In this document: piece after piece, positions 7,156-13,692 of the stretch
Layout: each line of letters starts with the position of its first letter
Numbering within the stretch: the stretch's first letter is position 1
From: JAKACA01 sp050010115
GTDB lineage: Bacteria; Actinomycetota; Acidimicrobiia; Acidimicrobiales; Bog-793
Direction of reading: 5' to 3'
Length of the DNA: 18,143 bases
Assembly: GCA_050010115.1 (NCBI GenBank)
Contig: JBEKLQ010000086.1
Span: 1 to 18,143, forward strand
Program-made: the position numbers and the translations under genes
Notes under the pieces: model-generated
What the model was told of the DNA's origin: nothing
Seen by the model: the letters and a program-made list of their open reading frames with translations, nothing else
Databases searched by the model: none

Positions 7156-7208
7156 CTGGGTGCACAGAGTGCTGTAAACCGCCCGTTTACGACGCTCCGT
7201 GCACCCAG
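7156..7208. repeat. 53-nt symmetrical inverted repeat downstream of tRNA-Leu
   Basis: Perfect outer arms CTGGGTGCAC (7156-7165) and GTGCACCCAG (7199-7208) enclose perfect inner arms GTAAAC (7174-7179) and GTTTAC (7185-7190) around a 5-nt loop. The 8-nt segments between inner and outer arms are equal in length and pair at most positions, with two G-U wobbles and two A-C mismatches. The result is an almost continuous 24-bp stem. No U-tract follows on either strand. It may terminate the tRNA transcript, be an operator, or be a remnant mobile-element end. No gene is supported in 7069-7314. Confidence 0.85.
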
Positions 7209-7298
7209 TCTCGCTGCAGGCCTCCCTACGTGAGGCGGAGGGCGCCCCGCGGCAACAAGCCTCTACCCTCACGTCACTCCCGCCGGCCGCCGTTCACC

Positions 7299-7314
7299 CC
7301 AGCTTCGACGCTGG
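7299..7314 (-). terminator. weak hairpin directly after the LysE-family gene
   Basis: On the minus strand a 5-bp stem (CCAGC/GCTGG) with a 6-nt loop begins immediately after the stop codon at 7315. There is no U-tract, so a terminator role is only possible. Confidence 0.25.
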
Positions 7315-7962
7315 CTAGTCCTTCCGGCCGGACAAGGCGAGCCCGGCCCCCACAGCGATGATGGCGAGCCCGCCAGCTCCACCGACGAGCTGGAGCCGGC
7401 GCGGCGAGCGGGCGAACCACGACCGGAATGTCCCCGCCAGCATCGCCCAGATCGCGTCCGATGCGAGCGCGATCCCGGCAAAGACGAGTCCCAATAGCAG
7501 GATCTGCAATGGCACATGACCGCTGGCTCGATCGACGAACTGCGGGAGGATGGCACTCAGGAAGACGATCGTCTTGGGGTTGGTCGCGCCTACGAAGGCG
7601 CCCTGGAGCGCGAGCTTGGTACCACTCACCGGGCCTCCGGAAACCGCCGCCACCGCGGACACGGCGGCCTCCAGGGACCGACGATGGCGGAATGCCCGCA
7701 CGCCGAGAACAATCAGGTAGGCAGCCCCACCGAGCTTCAACACGTCGAAGACGACGATGGATCGTTCGACGAGCAGCCCGATGCCGACCGCCACGACGAT
7801 GGTCTGAACATATTCGCCAGCGGTGTTGCCGATGACGGTCATGACAGCGGCCCGCCGGCCATGTGCGAGCGCCCGCCCGACGATGAACATCACGCTCGGC
7901 CCGGGGATCACGATGATCACGAGCGCCGTGACTGCGAAGGCAAGCAGGTGACCGGTAGGCAC
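7315..7962 (-). CDS. LysE/RhtB-family amino-acid exporter
   Basis: A 215-aa inner-membrane protein with about six hydrophobic segments, the usual size of the family. Members export amino acids such as lysine, threonine or homoserine lactone, driven by the proton gradient; the substrate cannot be read from sequence. Seen: the early signature VIIVIPGPSVMFIVGRALAHGR (family P-G-P in helix 1), then LKLGGAAYLIVLGVRAFR in the second family block and GATNPKTIVFLSAILPQF in the third. GTG 7962 was chosen because translation then begins right before helix 1 and TAGCGT lies 7 nt upstream without a Shine-Dalgarno. It diverges from the nuclease-family gene across 91 bp, so the two promoter regions adjoin. 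Confidence 0.93.
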   Translation of the reverse strand: MPTGHLLAFAVTALVIIVIPGPSVMFIVGRALAHGRRAAVMTVIGNTAGEYVQTIVVAVGIGLLVERSIVVFDVLKLGGAAYLIVLGVRAFRHRRSLEAAVSAVAAVSGGPVSGTKLALQGAFVGATNPKTIVFLSAILPQFVDRASGHVPLQILLLGLVFAGIALASDAIWAMLAGTFRSWFARSPRRLQLVGGAGGLAIIAVGAGLALSGRKD

Positions 7963-7969
7963 ACCCGAA

Positions 7970-7975
7970 ACGCTA
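7970..7975 (-). promoter_or_regulatory. candidate -10 box for leaderless LysE-family gene
   Basis: TAGCGT on the minus strand, 7 nt before GTG 7962, no Shine-Dalgarno between. CTGACA lies upstream, but its spacing (12 nt) is too short for a standard -35. Confidence 0.45.
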
Positions 7976-8039
7976 CTTCGGCCCCATTGTCAGGCCGTAG
8001 CTGGCGGCGCAATGACCTCGTTTTGCACCGTGCCTCGAC

Positions 8040-8045
8040 TACCCT
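8040..8045 (+). promoter_or_regulatory. candidate -10 box for leaderless nuclease-family gene
   Basis: TACCCT, 8 nt before ATG 8054, no Shine-Dalgarno between. It supports ATG 8054 over the in-frame ATG at 8012, which would lie upstream of this box. Confidence 0.42.
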
Positions 8046-8053
8046 GCCGCGCC

Positions 8054-8914
8054 ATGCCCGAGCTGAGCGTGGCGAGCTTCAACGCCCACGCCGGCGTGGA
8101 CGGATGGGGCCGTCCCTACGACCTCACGGAGGCCTGCCGGCGTCTTGATGCCGATGTCATCGTGCTCCAGGAGATCTTCGCTCCGCTCAACGCCCTCAGT
8201 CAGGCGGACGAGGTCGCGGCAGCGCTCGGCTACACGCCGGCCGACCTCCCGTTCGCTCGAGCCTGGCGTCGCAAAGAGGCGATCTGGCATGGAAAGGGCT
8301 GGGAGCCCCGCAAGGTCTTGCCGGCCCATCAAAAGGCGCTCCGAGTCGGCGGGCGTGTCGACAGCGCCAGGTCCGACCTCGTCGGCTACGAGGAAGGTAC
8401 CTGGGGTCTCGCGGTCTTGAGCCGCGTGAAGATCGTCACGACGACGGCGGTGGAGCTGGGCAAGCTCAAACGGGACTTCGCCCATCGCGGCGCGTTGAAG
8501 GTCGACCTCGAGATGCCCAGCGCCGGCGGCGCTGGCGGCGCTGGCGGTGCTGGCGGCGCCGGCGGCGCTGGCGGCGCTGGCGGTGCTGGCTGCGCGACCT
8601 TCACCGTCGTCGGAACCCACGCGGCCCACCTGACCGCCGGCTCACCACTCCAGCTCCGCCGCTTGTGGTCCGAGCTCCCCCCGAGCGACCAACCGGCGGC
8701 ACTGGCCGGCGACATGAACCTCTGGGGCCCGCCCTTGAGCCTGATGCTCCCAGGTTGGACGCGGGCGGTGAAGGGCCGGACGTGGCCCGCCTGGAGACCT
8801 CACAGCCAGCTCGACCACATCCTCGTCAACCGAGCGGTCACAGTGCTCGAGGGAGACGTGGTCCGCGCCGGCAACTCGGACCATCGCGGCGTGCGAGCCC
8901 GCCTCTGCTGGTGA
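8054..8914 (+). CDS. endonuclease/exonuclease/phosphatase-family metal-dependent hydrolase
   Basis: A 286-aa protein of the EEP fold (DNase I, AP endonuclease, inositol phosphatase superfamily), which cleaves phosphoester bonds with Mg2+. Motifs run in the family order: SFNAH with N10, VLQEIF with E40, VVGTHAAHL (His in the GTH motif), GDMNLWG (catalytic Asp and Asn), QLDHILV and the terminal SDHRG dyad. All expected catalytic residues are present, so it is likely active. The substrate (nucleic acid, phospholipid or sugar phosphate) cannot be assigned, and no secretion signal is seen. An Ala-Gly-Gly repeat (residues 157-180) interrupts the loop before the TFTVVGTH strand. It is alone on its strand, divergent from the LysE-family gene. 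Confidence 0.88.
   Translation: MPELSVASFNAHAGVDGWGRPYDLTEACRRLDADVIVLQEIFAPLNALSQADEVAAALGYTPADLPFARAWRRKEAIWHGKGWEPRKVLPAHQKALRVGGRVDSARSDLVGYEEGTWGLAVLSRVKIVTTTAVELGKLKRDFAHRGALKVDLEMPSAGGAGGAGGAGGAGGAGGAGGAGCATFTVVGTHAAHLTAGSPLQLRRLWSELPPSDQPAALAGDMNLWGPPLSLMLPGWTRAVKGRTWPAWRPHSQLDHILVNRAVTVLEGDVVRAGNSDHRGVRARLCW
8522..8590 (+). repeat. in-frame 9-bp tandem repeat (Ala-Gly-Gly) inside the EEP enzyme
   Basis: Seven consecutive codon triplets encode Ala-Gly-Gly, followed by Ala-Gly-Cys. The unit is GCtGGCGGC with synonymous changes at a few sites (GCT/GCC, GGC/GGT). It is prone to slippage, and copy-number changes would be in frame. Confidence 0.95.
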
Positions 8915-9077
8915 CGAGTGACAGCCAGGCTCAACCGATGGTCGCGGTCACCGACCGTGGTGGCGCGCCCGCTGCAAGTGACGCCGGTAACCATCGCGGC
9001 GCGATCGTGGTCAAACTCCCCAGAAGGCGTCAGCCGGTTCCATTCCTCGCGAGCCGGCATGTCCTCGAGGAGGTGTA
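8915..9077 (+). promoter_or_regulatory. upstream region of the fatty-acid operon, with a 13-nt palindrome
   Basis: This 163-bp gap has no gene and must hold the promoter of the fabD operon. A perfect palindrome ATCGCG-G-CGCGAT (8993-9005) and a shorter inverted repeat CGGTC-ACC-GACCG (8945-8957) are visible. Either could be an operator for a lipid regulator, but neither matches a FasR or FapR site that I know. No clear TANNNT box was found. Confidence 0.4.
9068..9073 (+). promoter_or_regulatory. ribosome binding site of fabD
   Basis: AGGAGG ends 4 nt before GTG 9078. The spacing is short, and ATG 9090 (MFPGQGSQ) would also be served, but GTG 9078 gives the usual MLAFMFPGQGSQ opening. Confidence 0.65.
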
Positions 9078-10331
9078 GTGCTCGCGTTCATGTTTCCTGG
9101 CCAGGGTTCCCAGCGTCCGGGGATGGGCACTCCCTGGAGGGAGCACCCCTCCTTCGAACTGGTCGAGCAAGCGTCGGACATCACTGGCCGTGACGTCGCC
9201 CGGCTCCTCTGCGACGCCGACGCCGAGGCCCTGAAGCAGACGCACAACGCCCAACTGGCAACGTTCGTGCTCAGTCTGGTGGTGCTCGACGGCGCCGAGC
9301 GAGTCGGGCTGGAGCCGAGCCTGTGCGCCGGCCACAGCTTGGGCGAGTACACGGCCCTCGTCGCTGCCGGTGCAGTGGGCTACGAGGACGCCTTGCGCCT
9401 CGTGGCCGAACGCGGCTCGGCAATGCAGCACGCAGCAGAAGCCACTCCGGGCACGATGGCCGCCGTGCTGGGTCTCGACGACGACGCGGCGGAGTCCGCC
9501 TGCACCCTCGCCGAGGGCGACGTCTGGGTGGCCAACTACAACGCACCGGGGCAGGTCGTGGTGGCCGGCGTTGCCGAGGCGGTCGTCGAGGCCGGACGAG
9601 TCGCCAAGGAGATGGGAGCGAAAAAGGTCCTCCCGATCCCGGTTGGCGGAGCGTTTCACACGCCGATGATGAGCCCCGCCCGCGACCGCCTCCGCAAAGC
9701 TCTGTCTTCAACCACATTCCACCACCCGGAACCCGCCGTGGTGGCGAACGTCGACGCCCGGGCGCACCACGACGCGGACGACTGGCCGCGCCTGCTCTCG
9801 GCACAGCTGTGCAGCCCGGTGCGCTGGCGCCAGACACTCGAAGCGCTGGTCGCCGCCGGAACCCAGACGTTCCTCGAGCTCGGTCCTGGCGGTGTGCTGA
9901 CGGGACTGGCACGCCGAGTGCTGCCAACGGCTGAGACGATCGCCGTCTCCGTCGCCACCCCCGAGCACTTGGACCGCCTCATCGAGTCCCTCGCCGGGCG
10001 TTCTGCGGCCCAGCAGGAGGCGATCGACCACCGGGTGGGCGAACGCTTTCATATGTCCGAACGTCTCGTCGTCGCCCCGACCGCCGGCCTTTTCGAGCCC
10101 CACGCGGCGGTGGTCGGGGTCGTTCCCGGGCCGCTCGACCGCCAGAAGACGCCCGAGCCGGGCAACGCCGTCCGGATCGACGTCGGCAGCTTGATCGGCT
10201 TCGTCGGCGGGACCGAGGTGCGCTCGGCATTCGCCGGCACCCTCGAAGGCGTGCTCGTCCTGTCGGGCGAGCGGGTGACGGCGGGACAGCCTGTGGCCTG
10301 GTTGCGTGCATCGACGAAGGAGGGCTGGTGA
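9078..10331 (+). CDS. fabD: malonyl-CoA:ACP transacylase fused to a lipoyl/biotinyl-like domain
   Basis: FabD transfers malonyl from CoA to ACP and so supplies extender units to FASII in the cytoplasm. Residues 1-308 are a full FabD: GQGSQ (8-12), the nucleophile S87 in GHSLGEY, R112 in ERGSAMQ, H194 in GGAFHTP, Q243 in SAQLCSPVRW and ELGPGGVLTGL. At 417 aa it is about 100 residues longer than usual. Residues 326-411 have the strand and turn pattern of a barrel-sandwich (lipoyl/biotinyl) domain: APTAGLFEP, then IDVGSLIGFV, EVRSAFAGTLEGVLVL, GERVTAGQPVAWLR. The hairpin where a biotin domain has M-K-M reads GGTEV, without lysine. ATG 10053 at the domain border could be an internal start. It is first in the operon and overlaps fabH by GTGA. 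Confidence 0.95.
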   Translation: MLAFMFPGQGSQRPGMGTPWREHPSFELVEQASDITGRDVARLLCDADAEALKQTHNAQLATFVLSLVVLDGAERVGLEPSLCAGHSLGEYTALVAAGAVGYEDALRLVAERGSAMQHAAEATPGTMAAVLGLDDDAAESACTLAEGDVWVANYNAPGQVVVAGVAEAVVEAGRVAKEMGAKKVLPIPVGGAFHTPMMSPARDRLRKALSSTTFHHPEPAVVANVDARAHHDADDWPRLLSAQLCSPVRWRQTLEALVAAGTQTFLELGPGGVLTGLARRVLPTAETIAVSVATPEHLDRLIESLAGRSAAQQEAIDHRVGERFHMSERLVVAPTAGLFEPHAAVVGVVPGPLDRQKTPEPGNAVRIDVGSLIGFVGGTEVRSAFAGTLEGVLVLSGERVTAGQPVAWLRASTKEGW

Positions 10332-11266
10332 GCCTTAGGTACCCTGGAGCGGCCATCACGGGTTGGGGCTCCGCCCTTCCCGACAAGGTCGTGACGAACG
10401 CCGACTTCGAGGCGCGCCTCGACACGTCGGATGAATGGATCGTAGAACGAACGGGCATCCGGGAACGACGCCACGGCGGCACGACCCAGGGTCTGGCCGT
10501 CGAAGCCGCACGGGCCGCGCTGGCGAAGTCCGGCAACGACGCCGCCGAAATCGACCTCGTCATCCTCTCGACGACGACGCCGGATCGCGCTGTGCCGGCC
10601 ACGTCATCGGCTGTGCACGCCGAGCTCGGCTGCTCGGGCGCGGCGTTCGACCTGAACGCGGCGTGCGCCGGCTTCGTGTACTCGATCGTGACGGCGGTAT
10701 CGATGTTCGCGGTCGGCTACCGCCGGGCGCTCGTCATCGGTGCCGACACGCTCTCGCGCATCACCGACCAGAACGATCGCGGCACCGCCGTCCTGTTCGC
10801 TGACGGAGCGGGCGCGGTCGTGATCGAGGCGAGAGACGACCGCGAGCTCGTGCTCTCGCATGACCTTGGGCTGGACGGGTCGCTGACGTCGATCCTGTAC
10901 TGCGACCACGGTGGGTACCTGTTCATGGAAGGCCGCGATGTATTCCGCCGAGCGGTGAGGTGCTCGGTCGACTCGGCCCTCAAGGTCCTGGGCGCCGCTC
11001 AGGTGACCGCCGACGACATCACCCTCTTCGTGCCGCACCAAGCAAACCAGCGGATCATCGATGCCGCCGTGCAACGTCTCGGCCTTGCGCCCTCCAAGTC
11101 GGCCATAGTGCTGGACCGGACCGGCAACACCTCCAGCGGCTCGATGGGCATCGCCCTGGCCGAGGCCGCCGAGGCCGGCAGGGTGACGGACGGGGATTTG
11201 GTGCTGCTGTCGGGTTTCGGGGCGGGCATGACGTGGGCGAGCGCTGTGCTGCGCTGGGGATCGTGA
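10328..11266 (+). CDS. fabH: beta-ketoacyl-ACP synthase III
   Basis: FabH starts fatty-acid chains by condensing an acyl-CoA with malonyl-ACP. The 312-aa protein has family-normal length and the complete Cys-His-Asn triad: C113 in LNAACAGFVYSI, H237 in FVPHQANQRI and N267 in DRTGNTSSGSM. The conserved DTSDEWIVERTGIRERR block and the C-terminal GFGAGMTWASAVLRW are also present. The primer choice (acetyl, branched or longer acyl) cannot be read from sequence alone. The start is GTG 10328, whose GTGA overlaps the fabD stop, so the two are likely translated together. Its own stop overlaps the start of fabG in the same way. Confidence 0.97.
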   Translation: MSLRYPGAAITGWGSALPDKVVTNADFEARLDTSDEWIVERTGIRERRHGGTTQGLAVEAARAALAKSGNDAAEIDLVILSTTTPDRAVPATSSAVHAELGCSGAAFDLNAACAGFVYSIVTAVSMFAVGYRRALVIGADTLSRITDQNDRGTAVLFADGAGAVVIEARDDRELVLSHDLGLDGSLTSILYCDHGGYLFMEGRDVFRRAVRCSVDSALKVLGAAQVTADDITLFVPHQANQRIIDAAVQRLGLAPSKSAIVLDRTGNTSSGSMGIALAEAAEAGRVTDGDLVLLSGFGAGMTWASAVLRWGS

Positions 11267-12120
11267 GGAGCATCGCCGACGATCCGACCGGCGGTGCGCC
11301 GGCCGACCCTCCGGCCGAGGTCGAAGCCTTCCGCCAGCCAGAAGCCACGGGCAGTGGGCAGCCCGGTCCTACGGCGACCCAAGGCACCGGAGCCGCCCGC
11401 GTGGCATTCGTCACGGGAGGGTCACGCGGGATCGGCCTTGCCTGTGCCCGCAGGCTGCAACGCGACGGCTACCGGGTAGCGGTGACGTGGCGCACCGAAC
11501 CGCCGTCACCCCTTGACGGACCTGATGGGACGCACCCGATCGTGGCCATCTACTGCGATGTCACCGATCCCGCCAGCCTCGACCGGGCGTTCGACGAGAT
11601 CGAGTCCTCCCTCGGTCCGGTCGAGATCCTTGTCTGCTCGGCCGGCATCACCGACGACGGGCTGCTCATGAAGATGAGCGAGGAGCGTTGGAGCCGGGTG
11701 ATCGACACGAACCTCACGGCAACATTCCGGGCCTGCAAGCGAGCGAGCGCCAAGATGCTTCGAGCGCGCTACGGCCGGATCGTCCTCATCTCGTCCGTGG
11801 TCGCGCTGCTCGGCTCGGCCGGCCAGACGAACTATGCCGCCTCGAAAGCAGGTCTCATCGGCTTCGCCCGCTCGCTCGCCCGTGAGCTCGCGCAACGCAA
11901 CATCACCTGCAACGTGGTGACTCCCGGCATAGTCGCCACCGATATGATCGCTGCGCTCAGTCAAGAACGCGTGGACGAACTGACGTCCGCGGTCCCGGCC
12001 GGCCGGCCAGCCATGCCGGAAGAGGTCGCGGCGGCTGTGGCGTTCCTCGTATCCGACGACGCCGCCTACGTCACGGGAGCGGTTCTGCCGGTGGACGGCG
12101 GCCTCGGCATGGGCCACTGA
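11263..12120 (+). CDS. fabG: 3-oxoacyl-ACP reductase with N-terminal extension
   Basis: A short-chain dehydrogenase that reduces 3-oxoacyl-ACP with NADPH in each FASII cycle. The Rossmann motif TGGSRGIG is at 51-58 and the catalytic tetrad is N150 (DTNLTATF), S178 (LISSVVALLG), Y191 and K195 (NYAASKAG). VTPGIVATDM and the C-terminal VTGAVLPVDGGLGM are also seen. VAVTWRTE after the second strand places an Arg as in the NADPH-specific MabA/FabG group. The usual NNAG motif reads CSAG. GTG 11263 forms GTGA with the fabH stop. This gives 285 aa with a 45-residue Pro/Gly/Glu-rich leader before the fold. GTG 11401 would give a normal-length enzyme but has no ribosome binding site. Confidence 0.94.
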   Translation: MRSIADDPTGGAPADPPAEVEAFRQPEATGSGQPGPTATQGTGAARVAFVTGGSRGIGLACARRLQRDGYRVAVTWRTEPPSPLDGPDGTHPIVAIYCDVTDPASLDRAFDEIESSLGPVEILVCSAGITDDGLLMKMSEERWSRVIDTNLTATFRACKRASAKMLRARYGRIVLISSVVALLGSAGQTNYAASKAGLIGFARSLARELAQRNITCNVVTPGIVATDMIAALSQERVDELTSAVPAGRPAMPEEVAAAVAFLVSDDAAYVTGAVLPVDGGLGMGH

Positions 12121-12166
12121 TCGGGAATCGACAGCGGAATCGACTACTCAGCACGGCTACCGAACA

Positions 12167-12206
12167 CCCAGCAGAAGCCCGACAAGCCCAGCAGATACCC
12201 GACAAG
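12167..12206 (+). repeat. 20-bp tandem direct repeat just upstream of the acpP ribosome binding site
   Basis: Two adjacent 20-bp copies (12167-12186 and 12187-12206), CCCAGCAGAnnCCCGACAAG, differ at only the two central bases. They fill the stretch directly before AAGGAG of acpP. A second short repeat, GGAATCGAC twice, lies just upstream (about 12124-12144). Confidence 0.9.
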
Positions 12207-12212
12207 AAGGAG
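12207..12212 (+). promoter_or_regulatory. ribosome binding site of acpP
   Basis: AAGGAG ends 9 nt before GTG 12222. It is the strongest ribosome binding site in the operon, as expected for the abundant carrier protein. Confidence 0.8.
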
Positions 12213-12221
12213 TCACCCGAG

Positions 12222-12461
12222 GTGGACAACGAAGCAGCCTTCGACAAGTTCAAGTCCTGCGCCGTCGAGGTTCTGCAGGTCCCCGCTGAGAAGATCACCC
12301 TCGAAGCCAAATTCACCGAAGATCTGGAGGCCGACAGCCTCGAGGTGGTGGAACTCGTCATGGCGCTGGAGGAAGCGTTCGACATCACAGTCGAAGAGAG
12401 CGAGCTCGATGGCGTCGACACGGTCGGCAAGGCCTTCGATCTCGTCACGTCGAAGCTCTGA
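12222..12461 (+). CDS. acpP: acyl carrier protein
   Basis: A 79-aa acidic, mostly helical protein that carries growing acyl chains on a 4'-phosphopantetheine arm. The attachment serine is S39 in LEADSLEVVELVMALEE, and length and charge are typical. The GTG start follows a strong AAGGAG. The 101-bp gap before it is the only sizeable gap in the operon and contains the tandem repeats. This suggests separate control of ACP, by its own promoter, RNA processing or enhanced translation. Its TGA shares one base with the ATG of fabF (TGATG), so fabF is coupled to it. Confidence 0.97.
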   Translation: MDNEAAFDKFKSCAVEVLQVPAEKITLEAKFTEDLEADSLEVVELVMALEEAFDITVEESELDGVDTVGKAFDLVTSKL

Positions 12462-13687
12462 TGCCAGCGACGCCCCGGCGGCGCGTCGCCGTCACCGGCC
12501 TTGGCGTCGTGTCCTGCTGCGGCATCGGCAACGACGCCTTCTTCGCCGGCCTGGCGGCTCCGGCACCTGAGGGTGAGCACCGGGTCCATGACTTCGACCC
12601 GAGCGCCTGGTTCGACGTGAAGCAGGCGCGCCGAGCGGACCGTTTCCAGCAGTTCTCCGTGGCGTCGGCCCAGATGGCGCTCGACGACGCCGGGGACATC
12701 TCGATCGATCCAGCTCGGGCGGGCGTGATCTTCGGTACGGGAGTAGGCGGTCTCGAGACCCTGCAGGAACAGATCACCGTCCTCATCTCGAAGGGTCCGC
12801 GGCGGGTGTCGCCGTTCCTCGTGCCGATGATGATGGCGAACGCAGGGGCGGCAGCGATCTCGATGCGTTTCGGGTGGCGGGGGCCGTGCGAGACCGTGGT
12901 CACGGCATGCGCGGCCGGTACGCAGGCAACCGGCAACGCCGCCCGGCTCGTGGCGTCCGGGCGGTGCGAGGCCGTCATCACCGGTGGTGCCGAGGCGGCG
13001 ATGGCCGGGATCGGCCTCGCTGCGTTCGCGAACATGACCGCTCTCTCGAGCTCCGGCACGTCGCGGCCGTTCGACCGGCGGCGCGACGGCTTCGTGATCG
13101 CCGAGGGGGGAGCCGCCCTCGTGCTCGAGGATCTCGACCGGGCGCTCGCCCGTGGGGCTCACGTGTACGCCGAGGTGCTCGGCAGTGCCTCCACCGCCGA
13201 CGCTCACCACATCACAGCACCCGCGCCGGGCGGCACTGGTGCGCTCGCCTGCATGGAGCTCGCGCTGGAGGACGCCGGCGTCACGGCCGCCGACGTCGCT
13301 CACATCAACGCCCACGGCACTTCCACGCCGCTGAACGACCTCGCCGAGGCGGAGGCGATCACGAAGCTCTTCGGCATCCCCGGCCCTCCGGTGACGTCGA
13401 TCAAAGGCGTCACAGGACACTCCCTCGGAGCCGCCGGAGCGATCGAGGCGGCGTGCTGCGCCCTCACGATCGATCGGCAGCTCATCCCACCAACCGCCGG
13501 GCTCGAGGAGCTCGACCCCGAGATGCACCTCGACGTCGTCACCGGGTCGCCACGCTCGCTGGGCGCCGGCGTCGTGCTGTCGAACAGCTTCGGTTTCGGC
13601 GGGCACAACGGGTGCCTCGTGCTCGCCCCGCTCAGTTTCCGCGATCCGGGCGGCGCCGGCAGCACCGACTCGCGCACCGGCAACTGA
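12461..13687 (+). CDS. fabF: beta-ketoacyl-ACP synthase II
   Basis: Elongating condensing enzyme of FASII. The 408-aa protein has the Cys-His-His triad with the supporting lysine: C150 in TACAAGT, H285 in NAHGTSTPLND, K315 and H320 in SIKGVTGHSLGAAG. The gatekeeper-type ending SNSFGFGGHNG is present, and RRVAVTGLGVVS opens the fold. It follows acpP with a one-base overlap (TGATG). A short Gly/Ser/Thr tail (about 395-408) extends past the fold. In mycobacteria the related KasA/KasB extend mycolate precursors, but nothing here specifies long-chain use, so the general name is kept. Confidence 0.96.
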   Translation: MPATPRRRVAVTGLGVVSCCGIGNDAFFAGLAAPAPEGEHRVHDFDPSAWFDVKQARRADRFQQFSVASAQMALDDAGDISIDPARAGVIFGTGVGGLETLQEQITVLISKGPRRVSPFLVPMMMANAGAAAISMRFGWRGPCETVVTACAAGTQATGNAARLVASGRCEAVITGGAEAAMAGIGLAAFANMTALSSSGTSRPFDRRRDGFVIAEGGAALVLEDLDRALARGAHVYAEVLGSASTADAHHITAPAPGGTGALACMELALEDAGVTAADVAHINAHGTSTPLNDLAEAEAITKLFGIPGPPVTSIKGVTGHSLGAAGAIEAACCALTIDRQLIPPTAGLEELDPEMHLDVVTGSPRSLGAGVVLSNSFGFGGHNGCLVLAPLSFRDPGGAGSTDSRTGN

Positions 13688-13692
13688 ACGCG

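Noticed and set aside
8522..8590. CRISPR-like or other short regularly spaced repeat
   Set aside because: Units are contiguous 9-mers in frame with no spacers; it is a coding microsatellite.
10960..11262. upstream extension of the fabG frame into fabH
   Set aside because: This is the shadow frame of fabH; the GTGA overlap at 11263 gives the natural start.
12874..13692. upstream extension of the kinase-like gene through fabF
   Set aside because: Arg-rich shadow of fabF; ATG 13693 directly after the fabF stop begins the protein-like sequence.
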